DNA of 64,000 nt from positions 349,843 to 413,842 of the forward strand of contig NZ_WPZQ01000005.1 in assembly GCF_013030265.1 (NCBI RefSeq), given 5' to 3'. This DNA comes from Ruegeria arenilitoris (GTDB taxonomy: Bacteria > Pseudomonadota > Alphaproteobacteria > Rhodobacterales > Rhodobacteraceae). This document shows, in pieces, positions 44,730-54,453 of the stretch (positions are counted from its first letter, which is position 1; each line of letters starts with the position of its first letter). Position numbers and translations under genes: made by a program. The notes beneath the pieces were generated by a model that did no database searches, was not told the DNA's origin, and saw only the letters and a program-made list of their open reading frames with translations.

Positions 44730-44915
44730 TCAGATTTTCAGCGGCAGAAAGCCCAATGCCAATAACCCAACGGCGGCAGGCACCCCGAACAGCCACGCGC
44801 GCTTTTGCCAGCCCGCTTCTTGCTGTTTCCAGGTTTTCCGGAAGTTGTGACCGCACACCACCACAAAGAAAAAGATCAGCGCCGCAACGGGAGGGGTAAG
44901 ATACAGCTGGTCCAA
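44730..44915 (-). CDS. Small two-helix membrane protein
   Basis: 61 residues from a TTG (AAGGA about twelve bases upstream, weak). Two hydrophobic segments: PVAALIFFFVVVCGHNF and LFGVPAAVGLLALGFLPL, separated by a basic linker (RKTWKQQEAGWQKR). Family not recognised. It precedes apbE by 66 bases on the same strand, so it may belong to the apbE-nqrM transcript. A real gene is likely but not certain. Confidence 0.5.
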   Translation of the reverse strand: MDQLYLTPPVAALIFFFVVVCGHNFRKTWKQQEAGWQKRAWLFGVPAAVGLLALGFLPLKI

Positions 44916-45038
44916 GAAGCCAATTTTCCTTGCGAAGTGGCGGAGTTACGCCAGTTTGTGAAATTGCACCCTATACAGGTTCTGTCCCTGCGCTAAGGTG
45001 GAGGTATAAGCCAAATCCGGTAAAGGAGGAGACCGCCC

Positions 45039-45563
45039 ATGGCCCCAAGCTCTTACCAGCCCCCGACGCGTGGCGACAAGGCCGAGTCCAGTACTTACAG
45101 CCAATCCGTCGAGTCGAACCTGTCACATACTCAGACGACGGTGGCGAAATTGCTGGAAGGCAAGGGAAATGCGGTGATCGCGGTACGTCCAAACGATACG
45201 ATCCATTCGGTCGTGGACATCCTGAAGGAAAAACGCATCGGTGCCGTCGTCGTCACAGATCAGAACGGTGCGCTGCAGGGTATCCTGTCCGAGCGGGATA
45301 TCGTTCGGCGCATGGCCGATACACCCGGTCAGACGCTGCCGCAATCTGTCCAAGATCTGATGACGCGAGAGGTGAAAAGCTGCGCTCCGGATGATCTGCT
45401 GATGGATGTGCTGAAAACCATGACCGAAGGACGGTTCCGTCACATGCCAGTGATCAGCGATGGCAACCTCAAAGGTGTCATCACCATTGGAGATGTCGTA
45501 CATTTCCGGCTTAAAGAGCTGGAATATGAAGCCTTGCGCATGAAACAGATGATTGTCGGCTGA
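45039..45563 (+). CDS. CBS-domain pair protein
   Basis: 174 residues, with AAAGGAGG well spaced upstream of ATG 45039. A non-conserved ~35-residue N-terminus is followed by two CBS motifs (AVRPNDTIHSVVDILKEKRIG ..., and CAPDDLLMDVLKTMTEGRFRH, quoted in part), each ending in a typical GILSERDI / GVITIGDV segment. Stand-alone CBS proteins bind adenine nucleotides and often act as energy sensors. The partner is unknown. Confidence 0.9.
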   Translation: MAPSSYQPPTRGDKAESSTYSQSVESNLSHTQTTVAKLLEGKGNAVIAVRPNDTIHSVVDILKEKRIGAVVVTDQNGALQGILSERDIVRRMADTPGQTLPQSVQDLMTREVKSCAPDDLLMDVLKTMTEGRFRHMPVISDGNLKGVITIGDVVHFRLKELEYEALRMKQMIVG

Positions 45564-45579
45564 CAGATAAACCTCGTCG

Positions 45580-45612
45580 CAACGGGCAAGGACCTCACGG
45601 ACCTGCCCGTTG
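45580..45612. terminator. Possible terminator hairpin without T-run
   Basis: CAACGGGCA (45580-45588) and TGCCCGTTG (45604-45612) form a perfect 9-bp stem with a 15-base loop shortly after the CBS gene stop. No U-tract follows, so termination is uncertain. Confidence 0.35.
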
Positions 45613-45724
45613 GTCGGTGTAGCCAATTGTGCAGATTATTGCTGACGACCTCATGGGGTGGCCTTTTGGGTGTGCAGCTGCACCGACTTGCCAGTTATGA
45701 GAAAGTCATCAGATACCGTTTCGG

Positions 45725-46495
45725 TTACTTCTGATCAGCTGAAATAAATCGGATTTCGCCTGCCGAGATTTCAGCCGCGGTCAATCGACCGGTCGCAAAA
45801 GCGCCCGTGTCGATCGATACAATCTTATGTTTGATGCGTGGCTCGGAAACGATTGTGTGACCGTGCACAACCCATTGATCATCAGTGCGACGATCCAGAC
45901 GAAATCGTGGATGCCCCCACAAACATACTTGTCGGGGCTGATCATCGAGCGGAAAGGCGGGATCCAAAGCGGCGTGAACCACGGTCACGTTTCCGCTGCT
46001 CCAGGTCAGAGGCAACCCTCGCAGCCAGTCGAGAACCCGGTCGCCAATTCTGGCCCGCAATCGCCCTGCAACCTCTACCGCATCCTTGCCGATAACGGCT
46101 TCGGTGACATTGCCAAGCCCAAAAGAAGCCAATGTCTGCAGGCCACCATTTTGCAGCCACAGTCGCCCCATCCGCTTGGGGTCATCGACAAATTTCAACA
46201 GCATTTCTTCGTGATTGCCCAGCAGACACACGACCTGACGGTTGGTGTCTTCGCTGAGGTGTTTCAGATGATGCAAGACTTGTGCGCTGTACTCTCCCCG
46301 ATCGATGTAGTCGCCAACAAAGACCAAAGGGTATCGGCGGTCCAAACGGGGAAGCAACGCCTGCAGCAGATCAAGTCGACCATGGATGTCACCAACCGCA
46401 TAAAACCGCTGATCCGGTGCGAGTTCGGCAAGCGAAGCTCCCATATCCTGGGCAGCTGACTGCTTAACGAGTTTTCTGATCCATTCCTTAATCAT
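45725..46495 (-). CDS. PPP-family metallophosphoesterase
   Basis: 256 residues. Metallophosphatase motifs in order: AVGDIHGR, FVGDYIDRGE, LLGNHEEML, and HAALDPAF / VHGHT in the second half. This is the bacterial PPP phosphatase pattern (Ser/Thr phosphatase or ApaH-like diadenosine tetraphosphatase). The protein is close in length to PrpA/ApaH-type enzymes. It is convergent with the CBS gene and stands alone. Confidence 0.88.
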   Translation of the reverse strand: MIKEWIRKLVKQSAAQDMGASLAELAPDQRFYAVGDIHGRLDLLQALLPRLDRRYPLVFVGDYIDRGEYSAQVLHHLKHLSEDTNRQVVCLLGNHEEMLLKFVDDPKRMGRLWLQNGGLQTLASFGLGNVTEAVIGKDAVEVAGRLRARIGDRVLDWLRGLPLTWSSGNVTVVHAALDPAFPLDDQPRQVCLWGHPRFRLDRRTDDQWVVHGHTIVSEPRIKHKIVSIDTGAFATGRLTAAEISAGEIRFISADQK

Positions 46496-46854
46496 CTCTG
46501 AAGTTCAGTACCCTGCCCGGTCGTTATCGGCAATTCCCAACTGCCAAAGGTTACTTAGGAGCCTTCAACACATCAACAAGCGCTGGACCTGATTTGCGGT
46601 CAACGACAAGCAGTCTCGATCAGATATCGCGCATCGACTGTTTCGCTTCCATCCGAACGCAATCCACCACCAATGAGGTCGCGTGCTGGATTAGCTTCTG
46701 CCTGTTCAGGTCAATCTCCTCCTGATAAGCCAACTGGTTGACGCTGACCTCTGCCCGGCTGATATGACGGTCGCCGACAGGGAAATCCTCTTGACCTCAC
46801 CGGATGGAAAGGGTCCCTGATGGTCACAGTGTTTGGATAACGTTCGAGGGTTTC
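46496..46854. other. Intergenic region, divergent promoters expected
   Basis: 359 bases between divergent genes. No credible gene, repeat or clear promoter box seen; a short open frame reading into the epimerase is only its upstream extension. Confidence 0.5.
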
Positions 46855-47868
46855 ATGAAACGGGTTCTGGTTACGGGTACAGCGGGGTTCATTGGGTTCC
46901 ATCTGGCAAAGCTGTTGCTGTCAGAGGGGTTTCAGGTCCATGGCTATGACGGGATGACCGACTATTACGATGTCAGCCTCAAGCAACGCCGTCACCAGAT
47001 GCTGCTGCAGACACCCGGTTTCTCCGCCACCGAAGACCTGTTGGAAAACCACGAACGCCTGATGCAGGTCGCGGACGAGTTTGAACCCGATGTCATTGTC
47101 CATCTCGCCGGGCAGGCCGGAGTTCGGTACAGTCTGGAACAACCACGAAGCTACATAGATTCCAACATTGTTGGTACGTTCAACGTGATGGAGGCCGCCC
47201 GTCAGCATAAGGTGGATCACCTGCTGATGGCATCCACTTCGTCGGTTTACGGCGCAAACGATGAGATGCCCTTTACCGAGGTCGAAAAGGCGGACACCCA
47301 GCTGACCATCTACTCGGCGACCAAAAAAGCAAATGAGGCGATGGGGCACTCTTATGCTCACCTCTGGGACCTGCCGACCACAATGTTCCGGTTCTTCACC
47401 GTATATGGCACCTGGGGTCGCCCTGATCTGGCACTTTATAAATTCGTCGATGCGATTCTGGACGGTCGCCCGATCGATATCTACAACCATGGTGACATGC
47501 ATCGTGACTTTACCAACGTCAACGATCTGGTCCGGGGCATTCGATTGTTGATTGATACCCCCCCAATCCGACCTGCGAGTCCTGACGATATCGAAGAAGG
47601 CGACAGCCTGTCGCCGGTTGCTCCGTATCGGGTCGTGAACATCGGAAACGGTGACAAGGTGCGCTTGCTGGATTTTGTAGAAGCCATCGAAGAAGCCGTC
47701 GGAAAAAAGGCGATCCGCAACTACATGCCCATGCAGATGGGTGATGTCCCTGCTACATGGGCCAATACGGACCTGTTGCAGCGACTGACTGGATACCGTC
47801 CGCAAACGGATTTCAAGGATGGCATCGCGCAATTTGTAGAATGGTTCCGTGATTACCACGGAAAATGA
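46855..47868 (+). CDS. NAD-dependent epimerase, probable UDP-glucuronate 4-epimerase
   Basis: 337 residues from ATG 46855 (GAGGG five bases upstream); the open frame starts 17 codons earlier. Extended short-chain dehydrogenase: [11 protein letters not shown]ossmann motif, catalytic Y-x3-K in [24 protein letters not shown] and HGDMHRDFT, the latter two typical of UDP-glucuronate epimerases (CapI/LspL). It would convert UDP-glucuronate to UDP-galacturonate for envelope polysaccharide. It overlaps the next gene by four bases. Confidence 0.88.
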   Translation: MKRVLVTGTAGFIGFHLAKLLLSEGFQVHGYDGMTDYYDVSLKQRRHQMLLQTPGFSATEDLLENHERLMQVADEFEPDVIVHLAGQAGVRYSLEQPRSYIDSNIVGTFNVMEAARQHKVDHLLMASTSSVYGANDEMPFTEVEKADTQLTIYSATKKANEAMGHSYAHLWDLPTTMFRFFTVYGTWGRPDLALYKFVDAILDGRPIDIYNHGDMHRDFTNVNDLVRGIRLLIDTPPIRPASPDDIEEGDSLSPVAPYRVVNIGNGDKVRLLDFVEAIEEAVGKKAIRNYMPMQMGDVPATWANTDLLQRLTGYRPQTDFKDGIAQFVEWFRDYHGK

Positions 47869-49166
47869 CCCAAGAGATCTGGATGCTGGAAACGAACCCC
47901 AATTCCCGAAAAATCGCAGTCATCGGCCTTGGCTATGTCGGGCTGCCACTGGCTGTGGCGTTTGGAAAACTAGGATCGGTAATTGGGTTTGATATCAATC
48001 AGGCACGTATCGAGGAACTGCAGCGTGGTGAGGATTCAACGCTTGAGGTTGAGCCGGAAGACCTTGCCACCGCCACAGGCCTGAATTTCACCACCAACGC
48101 TGCGGATCTGGCAGATTGCGATACTTACATTGTTACTGTCCCAACACCGATCACTGCAGGGAAGCAGCCTGATCTGAGCCCGCTGCTAAGTGCGTCTAAA
48201 ACAGTAGGCGGTGTACTTAAACCCGGTGACCTCGTGATCTATGAATCCACGGTCTATCCCGGCGCAACCGAAGAGGATTGTGTTCCGGTATTGGAGCGTG
48301 TCTCGGGCTTGCGCTTCAATCAGGACTTCTTTGCGGGATACAGCCCCGAACGGATCAATCCCGGGGATAAAACCCATCGGATTTCCGATATCTGCAAGGT
48401 AACCTCTGGATCTACCCCCGAAGTCGCTGAACTGGTGGATGCCCTCTATGCTAGGATAATCTCGGCGGGTACACACAAGGCCGAAAGCATCCGTGTGGCC
48501 GAAGCGGCTAAGGTCATCGAGAACACACAGCGGGACCTGAACATCGCTTTGGTGAATGAACTGGCCATGATCTTTGGCCGGATGGATATCGACACTGACG
48601 CCGTTCTGCGTGCCGCAGGAACCAAGTGGAATTTCCTGCCATTCCGCCCCGGTTTGGTGGGCGGACACTGCATCGGTGTCGACCCCTACTACCTCACACA
48701 CAAGGCCGAAGCGGTTGGGCATCATCCGCAGATCATTCTCGCCGGGCGACGGTTGAATGACGGGATGGGCAGCTATGTGGTTTCGCAACTAGTCAAACGC
48801 ATGACGCGCGATGGGATCAACGTAGGGTCAGCACGGGTGTTGGTCATGGGGCTGACCTTTAAGGAGAATTGCCCCGATCTGCGCAACACCCGCGTGGTCG
48901 ATATTGTCCATGAACTGCAGGATTACGGTGTCACGGTGGATGTTCATGATCCTCACGCCGATGCGCAGGCCGCGCTGGACGAACATGGTATCACGCTCGT
49001 GTCAGAACCTCAGCGAGACAGCTATGACGGGATCGTATTGGCAGTCGCGCATCGAGAGTTCCTTACGCTGTCTCCGGAAGAAATCCGATCCTATGGCAAA
49101 GCAAAGAACATCCTGTTCGACGTAAAGTCTTGCCTGCCGCGAGAAGCCAGCGATCTGAGGTTGTAA
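47865..49166 (+). CDS. UDP-sugar dehydrogenase, TviB/WbpO-like family
   Basis: 433 residues. Rossmann [32 protein letters not shown], the catalytic Cys in [12 protein letters not shown], and [15 protein letters not shown] (seen as [15 protein letters not shown]). The family oxidises UDP-N-acetylgalactosamine/-glucosamine or UDP-glucose to the uronic acid. With the coupled epimerase it makes a uronic acid nucleotide sugar, probably for a capsule or exopolysaccharide. No glycosyltransferases are adjacent. Confidence 0.9.
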   Translation: MTQEIWMLETNPNSRKIAVIGLGYVGLPLAVAFGKLGSVIGFDINQARIEELQRGEDSTLEVEPEDLATATGLNFTTNAADLADCDTYIVTVPTPITAGKQPDLSPLLSASKTVGGVLKPGDLVIYESTVYPGATEEDCVPVLERVSGLRFNQDFFAGYSPERINPGDKTHRISDICKVTSGSTPEVAELVDALYARIISAGTHKAESIRVAEAAKVIENTQRDLNIALVNELAMIFGRMDIDTDAVLRAAGTKWNFLPFRPGLVGGHCIGVDPYYLTHKAEAVGHHPQIILAGRRLNDGMGSYVVSQLVKRMTRDGINVGSARVLVMGLTFKENCPDLRNTRVVDIVHELQDYGVTVDVHDPHADAQAALDEHGITLVSEPQRDSYDGIVLAVAHREFLTLSPEEIRSYGKAKNILFDVKSCLPREASDLRL

Positions 49167-49287
49167 CAGTCAGAAACCGCTCACGAAAAGACGCCAACCT
49201 GTCATTCAGTAGTTTGCAACACACCGCAGTTTGTGTGGGATACAGGTGCTAACATAGCTACAGATTTGTTTCGGGAGAACGAGATTG

Positions 49288-49869
49288 ATGAGCAGTGCGA
49301 CAGGCGATCACGTTAGTGAGGGCGCAACGAAAATCATCGATAGAATACCGAAGGCTGGTCAGGAGCAGCAGCTTGAAGCTGCGATCAGTGATATAATCGA
49401 TGCAATGTGTAGCGCTTATGGGCTCAACAGTGTTCATGTCGTTCGTCCCTCCCTGCCGCATCAGCCTGCATACCGAGTAATTTGCACCTTCGACAGCGAT
49501 GAGCATCTGAAGGCCTGGGAGGCGTCTGATGACCATGTGCGCCTCGTCACAGCTGCTGACGAGTTTACGGCAGGTGAGCCTCAGCGGACCTGGCTGACCG
49601 GGTTGGAGACTTGGTTTACCTTGCCGGTCTCGGCTAACGCAGCAGCAAGGCCACCGGCTTATAAGATGGCCATCACAACTTACATTGCGCTTTTTCCGAC
49701 GATCCTGCTGGTCCATGCCGCCTTAGCATACGTTCCTGAATTCGAAGCGCTTCCAACGATTCTAGGAAATGGAATTGCGGTGGCCATCGTAGTGGTCCTG
49801 ATGACATACGTCATAATGCCGAGATTTACACGCCTCATGGCGTTTTGGCTTTATCCACCGAAACAGTGA
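49288..49869 (+). CDS. ABM-like domain protein with C-terminal membrane helices
   Basis: 193 residues from ATG 49288 (a TTG one codon earlier is possible). Residues ~20-110 resemble an antibiotic-biosynthesis-monooxygenase/ferredoxin-like dimeric fold (VHVVRPSLPHQPAYRVICTF, HLKAWEASDD), and residues ~125-190 hold two hydrophobic helices (ITTYIALFPTILLVHAAL, GIAVAIVVVLMTYVIMP). This combination is known in Rhodobacterales and other proteobacteria without a defined function. A strong terminator follows. Confidence 0.75.
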   Translation: MSSATGDHVSEGATKIIDRIPKAGQEQQLEAAISDIIDAMCSAYGLNSVHVVRPSLPHQPAYRVICTFDSDEHLKAWEASDDHVRLVTAADEFTAGEPQRTWLTGLETWFTLPVSANAAARPPAYKMAITTYIALFPTILLVHAALAYVPEFEALPTILGNGIAVAIVVVLMTYVIMPRFTRLMAFWLYPPKQ

Positions 49870-49900
49870 CACTGCTCTGCTCAAGCACTGCCTGAAAAAC

Positions 49901-49928
49901 AAAACCGGCGCCATTAGCGCCGGTTTTT
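49901..49928. terminator. Bidirectional terminator
   Basis: Perfect 11-bp stem AAAACCGGCGC / GCGCCGGTTTT with a 5-base loop (49901-49911 and 49917-49927) and flanking A- and T-runs, between the ABM-like gene and nqrF which converge here. Confidence 0.93.
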
Positions 49929-49934
49929 CGTTTC

Positions 49935-51158
49935 TTACCCGCCGAAATCGTCGAGCATGATGTCTTCGCGGTCCACTCCCAGGTCCAGCAGCATGTTGAT
50001 GACCGACTGGTTCATGATTGGCGGGCCACACATGTAGAACTCACAGTCCTCTGGTGCCGGATGGTTCTTGAGGTACTCTTCAAACAGGACATTGTGGATG
50101 AAGCCGGTATAGCCTTTCCAATCGTCCTCAGGCTGCGCATCCGACAGGGCTACGTGCCATTCAAAGTTATCGAACTCTGCGGCCAGCGTGTCGAAATCCT
50201 CGACAAAGAACATCTCTTTCTTTGAACGCGCGCCGTACCAGAAGCTGATCTTGCGGTTGCGGTTCTCAAGACGTTTGAGCTGGTCAAAAATGTGGCTGCG
50301 CATCGGTGCCATACCAGCACCACCGCCGATGAAGACCATCTCTTTCTCGGTTTCGCGGGCAAAGAATTCACCGAACGGACCCGAGATTGTCACTTTGTCA
50401 CCCGGCTTCAGGTTGAAGATGTAAGACGACATCTGACCGGCCGGGATGCCTTCTGACCCCGGAGGTGGCGAAGCAACCCGAACGTTGAGCATGATCATGC
50501 CTTTTTCGTCCGGATAGTTGGCCATCGAATAGGCACGTTCGATCGGTTCGTTCACAACCGACTCATACTGCCACAGATTGAAGCGATCCCAGTCCTCGCG
50601 GTACTCTTCTTCAATATCGAAATCGGTGTATTTCAGAGCGTGCGCAGGGGCTTCGATCTGGATGTATCCACCGGCGCGGAAGTTCACATCCTCACCTTCG
50701 GGCAAGTCCAGCGTCAGCGCCTTGATGAAGGTCGCCACGTTTTCGTTAGAACGAACTGTACATTCCCATTTCTTGACGCCGAAGACCTCTTCGGGAACTT
50801 CGATATCCATGTCCTGCTTGACCGCAACCTGACAGGACAGGCGGTCGCCGCAGGCAGCTTCACGCTTGGTGATATGGCTCTCTTCGGTCGGTAGGATAGA
50901 TCCGCCACCCGAATGCACACGCACGCGGCACTGCGCACAGGTACCACCGCCACCACAGGCCGACGGGACGAACAGCTTCTCGGCCGCCAGTGTTTGCAGC
51001 AGTTTGCCACCCGCTGGAACCGAGATGGTTTTCTCGCCGTTAATCGTGATGTTCACATCACCGGTCGACACCAGTTTCGAACGGGCAGCCATAATGATGG
51101 CCACCAGTGCGATAACAATCAGGGTGAAAAGGACGACGCCCAGGCTAAAAGTTTCCAT
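49935..51158 (-). CDS. nqrF: Na+-NQR subunit F (NADH dehydrogenase / ferredoxin-like)
   Basis: 407 residues. N-terminal membrane helix, then a [2Fe-2S] domain with C68, C74, C77 and C109 ([12 protein letters not shown] ... SCQ), an FAD domain (RAYSMANYP) and an NADH domain ([24 protein letters not shown]). It is the electron entry point of the complex. 12 bases after nqrE, last gene of the operon. Confidence 0.98.
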   Translation of the reverse strand: METFSLGVVLFTLIVIALVAIIMAARSKLVSTGDVNITINGEKTISVPAGGKLLQTLAAEKLFVPSACGGGGTCAQCRVRVHSGGGSILPTEESHITKREAACGDRLSCQVAVKQDMDIEVPEEVFGVKKWECTVRSNENVATFIKALTLDLPEGEDVNFRAGGYIQIEAPAHALKYTDFDIEEEYREDWDRFNLWQYESVVNEPIERAYSMANYPDEKGMIMLNVRVASPPPGSEGIPAGQMSSYIFNLKPGDKVTISGPFGEFFARETEKEMVFIGGGAGMAPMRSHIFDQLKRLENRNRKISFWYGARSKKEMFFVEDFDTLAAEFDNFEWHVALSDAQPEDDWKGYTGFIHNVLFEEYLKNHPAPEDCEFYMCGPPIMNQSVINMLLDLGVDREDIMLDDFGG

Positions 51159-51170
51159 GCGAGCCTCTCC

Positions 51171-51779
51171 TTACAGCTTCACGCCCGAGAAGGACATGAA
51201 GGCCATCGCCATCAGTCCCGCGGTGATGAAGGTAATACCAAGACCCTGCAGACCATCCGGAATGTCCGAGTACTTCAACTTTTCGCGCACACCCGCCATT
51301 GCAGTAATCGCCAGCGCCCAGCCAAAGCCCGAAGACAGACCATAGGTCGCTGCCTCAGCAAAGTTATAGTCACGCTCAACCATGAAAAGAGAGCCGCCAA
51401 GGATGGCGCAGTTCACGGTGATCAACGGCAGGAAGATCCCCAACGCATTGTAGAGCGGCGGGAAGTATTTATCCAAGACCATCTCAAGGATCTGAACCAT
51501 CGCCGCGATCACGCCGATGTAGGAAATCAGGCCAAGGAAGGTCAGATCCACATCGGGGAAGCCAGCCCAAGCCAGCGCGCCCGGCTTCAGCAGATAGCTA
51601 AGCAGCAGGTTGTTCGTCGGTACGGTGATCGCCTGAACAACCATCACCGAGATACCTAGTCCCAGCGCCGTCGAGATCTTCTTGGACACGGCGATGAAGG
51701 TACACATGCCGAGGAAGAAGCTGAGCGCGAGGTTTTCAACAAAGATGGCCTTTACGGCCAGTGAAATCAGACCTTCCAT
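51171..51779 (-). CDS. nqrE: Na+-NQR subunit E
   Basis: 202 residues, six membrane helices; [12 protein letters not shown] carries a Cys of the conserved NqrD/NqrE inner Fe site. It overlaps the nqrD stop by one base. Confidence 0.97.
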   Translation of the reverse strand: MEGLISLAVKAIFVENLALSFFLGMCTFIAVSKKISTALGLGISVMVVQAITVPTNNLLLSYLLKPGALAWAGFPDVDLTFLGLISYIGVIAAMVQILEMVLDKYFPPLYNALGIFLPLITVNCAILGGSLFMVERDYNFAEAATYGLSSGFGWALAITAMAGVREKLKYSDIPDGLQGLGITFITAGLMAMAFMSFSGVKL

Positions 51780-52432
51780 CAGTGGGCCTCTACCTGCTGA
51801 ATTTTGTATTCACGTTCTTCGACCTGGTTCGGCTTCCATGTGCGGAAGGCCCAGATGATCAGACCGATGATAAAGAACGCCGATGGCGGAAGCAGCAACA
51901 TGCCGTTGGGTACATACCAGCCGCCGTTGTTGACAGTCTCAAGGATGGTGACGCCGAACAGCGATCCGTTCCCGAAAAGCTCGCGGATGAAACCGACCAG
52001 CAGCAGGATCAGGCCGTAGCCCATACCGTTACCCAGACCATCAATGAAGGACGCGACCGGCGGGTTCTTCATTGCAAACGCTTCGGCGCGGCCCATCACG
52101 ATACAGTTGGTGATGATCAGGCCGACGAAGACCGACAGGGTTTTCGAAATCTCAAAGGCGTAGGCCTTGAGAACCTGATCCACCAGGATCACCAGCGAGG
52201 CGATGATCACCATCTGAACGATGATCCGGATCGAACCCGGGATCTGGTTGCGCAGGCACGAGATGAAGAAGGACGAGAACGAGGTCACGAACGTTACCGC
52301 CAGCGCCATCACGAAGGACACCTGCAGCGAAGAGGTCACCGCCAGCGCCGAACAGATGCCAAGCACCTGCAGGGTAATCGGGTTGTTGTCGACAAGCGGG
52401 TCGACCAGCATCTCTTTCTTGGTCTGGGACAT
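51779..52432 (-). CDS. nqrD: Na+-NQR subunit D
   Basis: 217 residues from ATG 52432, overlapping the nqrC stop by one base; a TTG lies just before. Six membrane helices, with [13 protein letters not shown] and [14 protein letters not shown] holding the conserved Cys residues that bind iron together with NqrE. Homologous to NqrE. Confidence 0.97.
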   Translation of the reverse strand: MSQTKKEMLVDPLVDNNPITLQVLGICSALAVTSSLQVSFVMALAVTFVTSFSSFFISCLRNQIPGSIRIIVQMVIIASLVILVDQVLKAYAFEISKTLSVFVGLIITNCIVMGRAEAFAMKNPPVASFIDGLGNGMGYGLILLLVGFIRELFGNGSLFGVTILETVNNGGWYVPNGMLLLPPSAFFIIGLIIWAFRTWKPNQVEEREYKIQQVEAH

Positions 52433-53247
52433 CAAATCTCTCCTGCTTGCAGTTTGGCCAGGAACGGAGCGTAGCCCGCATCACCCATCCAGAATTTCAC
52501 CAGGTTATCGACACCAACCGAAGTCAGCGTGGCACCGGCCAGCGCGTCAACATAGAACTCAGGGCCGGCGGCGGGTTGTGACTTGGACACGGTGATCTGC
52601 AGATCGCCAGCCTCATCCCGCAGTTTCTTGCCGTTCCACAGTGCTTTCCAGCGCGGGTTATCCACCTCGGCGCCAAGGCCGGGGGTTTCACCATGCTGGT
52701 AGAACTGCAGACCAAAGATATCGTTGCCGTTGTTTTCCAGCGCGATAAAGCCATAGAGCGTTGACCACAGTCCGTAACCGTGCAGCGGGAGGATGACTTT
52801 ATCCAGGTCACCGGCGTCGTCGCGCAGCAGATAGATCACACGGTATTTGGACTTGCGCCCAATACCCGCCGGGTCATTGTCCAATGCAACGCTCAACTCG
52901 GGATCGCTGGCGGCAGCGATGTCGTCAAAGGTCGCCGGATCGAACTGATCGTCAACGAATTCGCCAGTAGCCAATTCCAGTACGTGAGGTTCAAACGCGG
53001 CGAAGGCTTCGCTCACGTTGATGCCCGGCTCGTAAACACCGGCAACCTGCAAAACGTTGACCTGCTTGTCCTTCAGCGCGTTTGCTTCCTGCACCGGGCG
53101 CAGGCTGACTGCAGCGGCCGAAACGACCATCGATGCAACCAGACAGACGGCGACGGCAACAAAGATCGTCTTGCCAATGGAATCCGGCGAGGCCGCCAGG
53201 AACCGGGCAATCGCCCCTTTGGGTTCTTGGGGTTGCGTATCAGACAT
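52432..53247 (-). CDS. nqrC: Na+-NQR subunit C (covalent FMN)
   Basis: 271 residues. One N-terminal membrane helix (about 28-49) and a periplasmic FMN domain. The FMN acceptor is T240 in [10 protein letters not shown], where the usual SGAT is AGAT. It overlaps the nqrB end by eight bases. Target of ApbE. Confidence 0.97.
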   Translation of the reverse strand: MSDTQPQEPKGAIARFLAASPDSIGKTIFVAVAVCLVASMVVSAAAVSLRPVQEANALKDKQVNVLQVAGVYEPGINVSEAFAAFEPHVLELATGEFVDDQFDPATFDDIAAASDPELSVALDNDPAGIGRKSKYRVIYLLRDDAGDLDKVILPLHGYGLWSTLYGFIALENNGNDIFGLQFYQHGETPGLGAEVDNPRWKALWNGKKLRDEAGDLQITVSKSQPAAGPEFYVDALAGATLTSVGVDNLVKFWMGDAGYAPFLAKLQAGEI

Positions 53248-54448
53248 GGCGACGCGCCCTCCGTTTGATGTTTGCCTGAACGACGAAGTAGTCGATCAGC
53301 GGTGCAAAGACGTTACCGAACAGGATTGCCAGCATCATGCCTTCCGGGAAAGCCGGGTTAACCACACGGATCAACACAACCATGACACCGATCAAAGCGC
53401 CGTAGATGTAGCGTCCCATGTTAGTGTGGCTGGCCGAAACGGGCTCGGTCACCATGAAGGCCAGACCGAAGGCATAGCCACCAACAACGATGTGCCAGTA
53501 CCAGGGCATCGCAAACATCGGGTTGGTATCCGACCCAATCAAGTTGAATAGCAGAGTAAGACCGATAGTCCCAGCCAGACAGCCGACAATCAGGCGGAAA
53601 TTGGCGATGCGGGTCATCAGCAGGAATGCCAGACCAATCATGCAGGCCAGCGTTGAGGTTTCACCAAAACTACCCTGCATCTGACCCAGAAACGCGTTCC
53701 ACCAGGTCAAACCTTCAGTAGCCAGAGCCTGATACCCTTCTGAGGCAGAAACCGACAGCGCCGTCGCGCCCGAGAAACCATCAACAGGTGTCCAGACAGT
53801 GTCGCCCGACATGTTCGCGGGATAAGCGAAATACAGGAAGGCGCGGCCGACAAGTGCCGGGTTGAGGAAGTTTTTGCCTGTACCGCCAAACACTTCTTTG
53901 CCGATCACAACGCCGAATATAATGCCCAACGCGACCTGCCAGAGAGGTGCGGATGCGGGCATGATCAGCGTATAAAGCATTGAGGTCACAAGGAAACCTT
54001 CGTTAACCTCGTGTCCGCGGACGGTCGCAAAGATGACCTCGAAGATACCGCCAGCGACCAGAGTGACGATGTAAATCGGCAGGAAATACATCAACCCGTG
54101 CATCACATTGGCAAAAATACTGTCGGGGTTCAGTGAGATGCCGAACATCTGCAGGATGGCAATCCGCCAACCTATCGCGGAATCCGGACCAAGCGCGGCT
54201 ATGGCCAAGTTCGCCTGGTACCCGGTATTGTACATCCCCCAAAGGATACAGGGGATTGTTGCGATCACGACGTAAGTCATGATCCGCTTCATATCCACAT
54301 AAGACCGCGCATGGGGTGCAACAGTGGTTACGGTTTTCGGAGTGTAGATGAAGCTTTCGACCATCTCGTAGATGGGGAAATACTTCTCGTACTTGCCGCC
54401 CTTGGTAAAGTTCGGCTCGATCCGGTCAAAGAAGTTTCGCAAACCCAT
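53240..54448 (-). CDS. nqrB: Na+-NQR subunit B (covalent FMN, Na+ channel)
   Basis: 402 residues with about ten membrane helices. The FMN acceptor threonine is T229 in GFSGATALS; GGTGKNFLNPALVGRAF and the C-terminal GMMLAILFGNVFAPL are conserved. It starts 5 bases after nqrA. Confidence 0.98.
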   Translation of the reverse strand: MGLRNFFDRIEPNFTKGGKYEKYFPIYEMVESFIYTPKTVTTVAPHARSYVDMKRIMTYVVIATIPCILWGMYNTGYQANLAIAALGPDSAIGWRIAILQMFGISLNPDSIFANVMHGLMYFLPIYIVTLVAGGIFEVIFATVRGHEVNEGFLVTSMLYTLIMPASAPLWQVALGIIFGVVIGKEVFGGTGKNFLNPALVGRAFLYFAYPANMSGDTVWTPVDGFSGATALSVSASEGYQALATEGLTWWNAFLGQMQGSFGETSTLACMIGLAFLLMTRIANFRLIVGCLAGTIGLTLLFNLIGSDTNPMFAMPWYWHIVVGGYAFGLAFMVTEPVSASHTNMGRYIYGALIGVMVVLIRVVNPAFPEGMMLAILFGNVFAPLIDYFVVQANIKRRARRHV

Positions 54449-54453
54449 TCGGA

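Noticed and set aside
46921..47859. 312-codon minus-strand frame
   Set aside because: Antisense to the epimerase gene; no recognisable domain.
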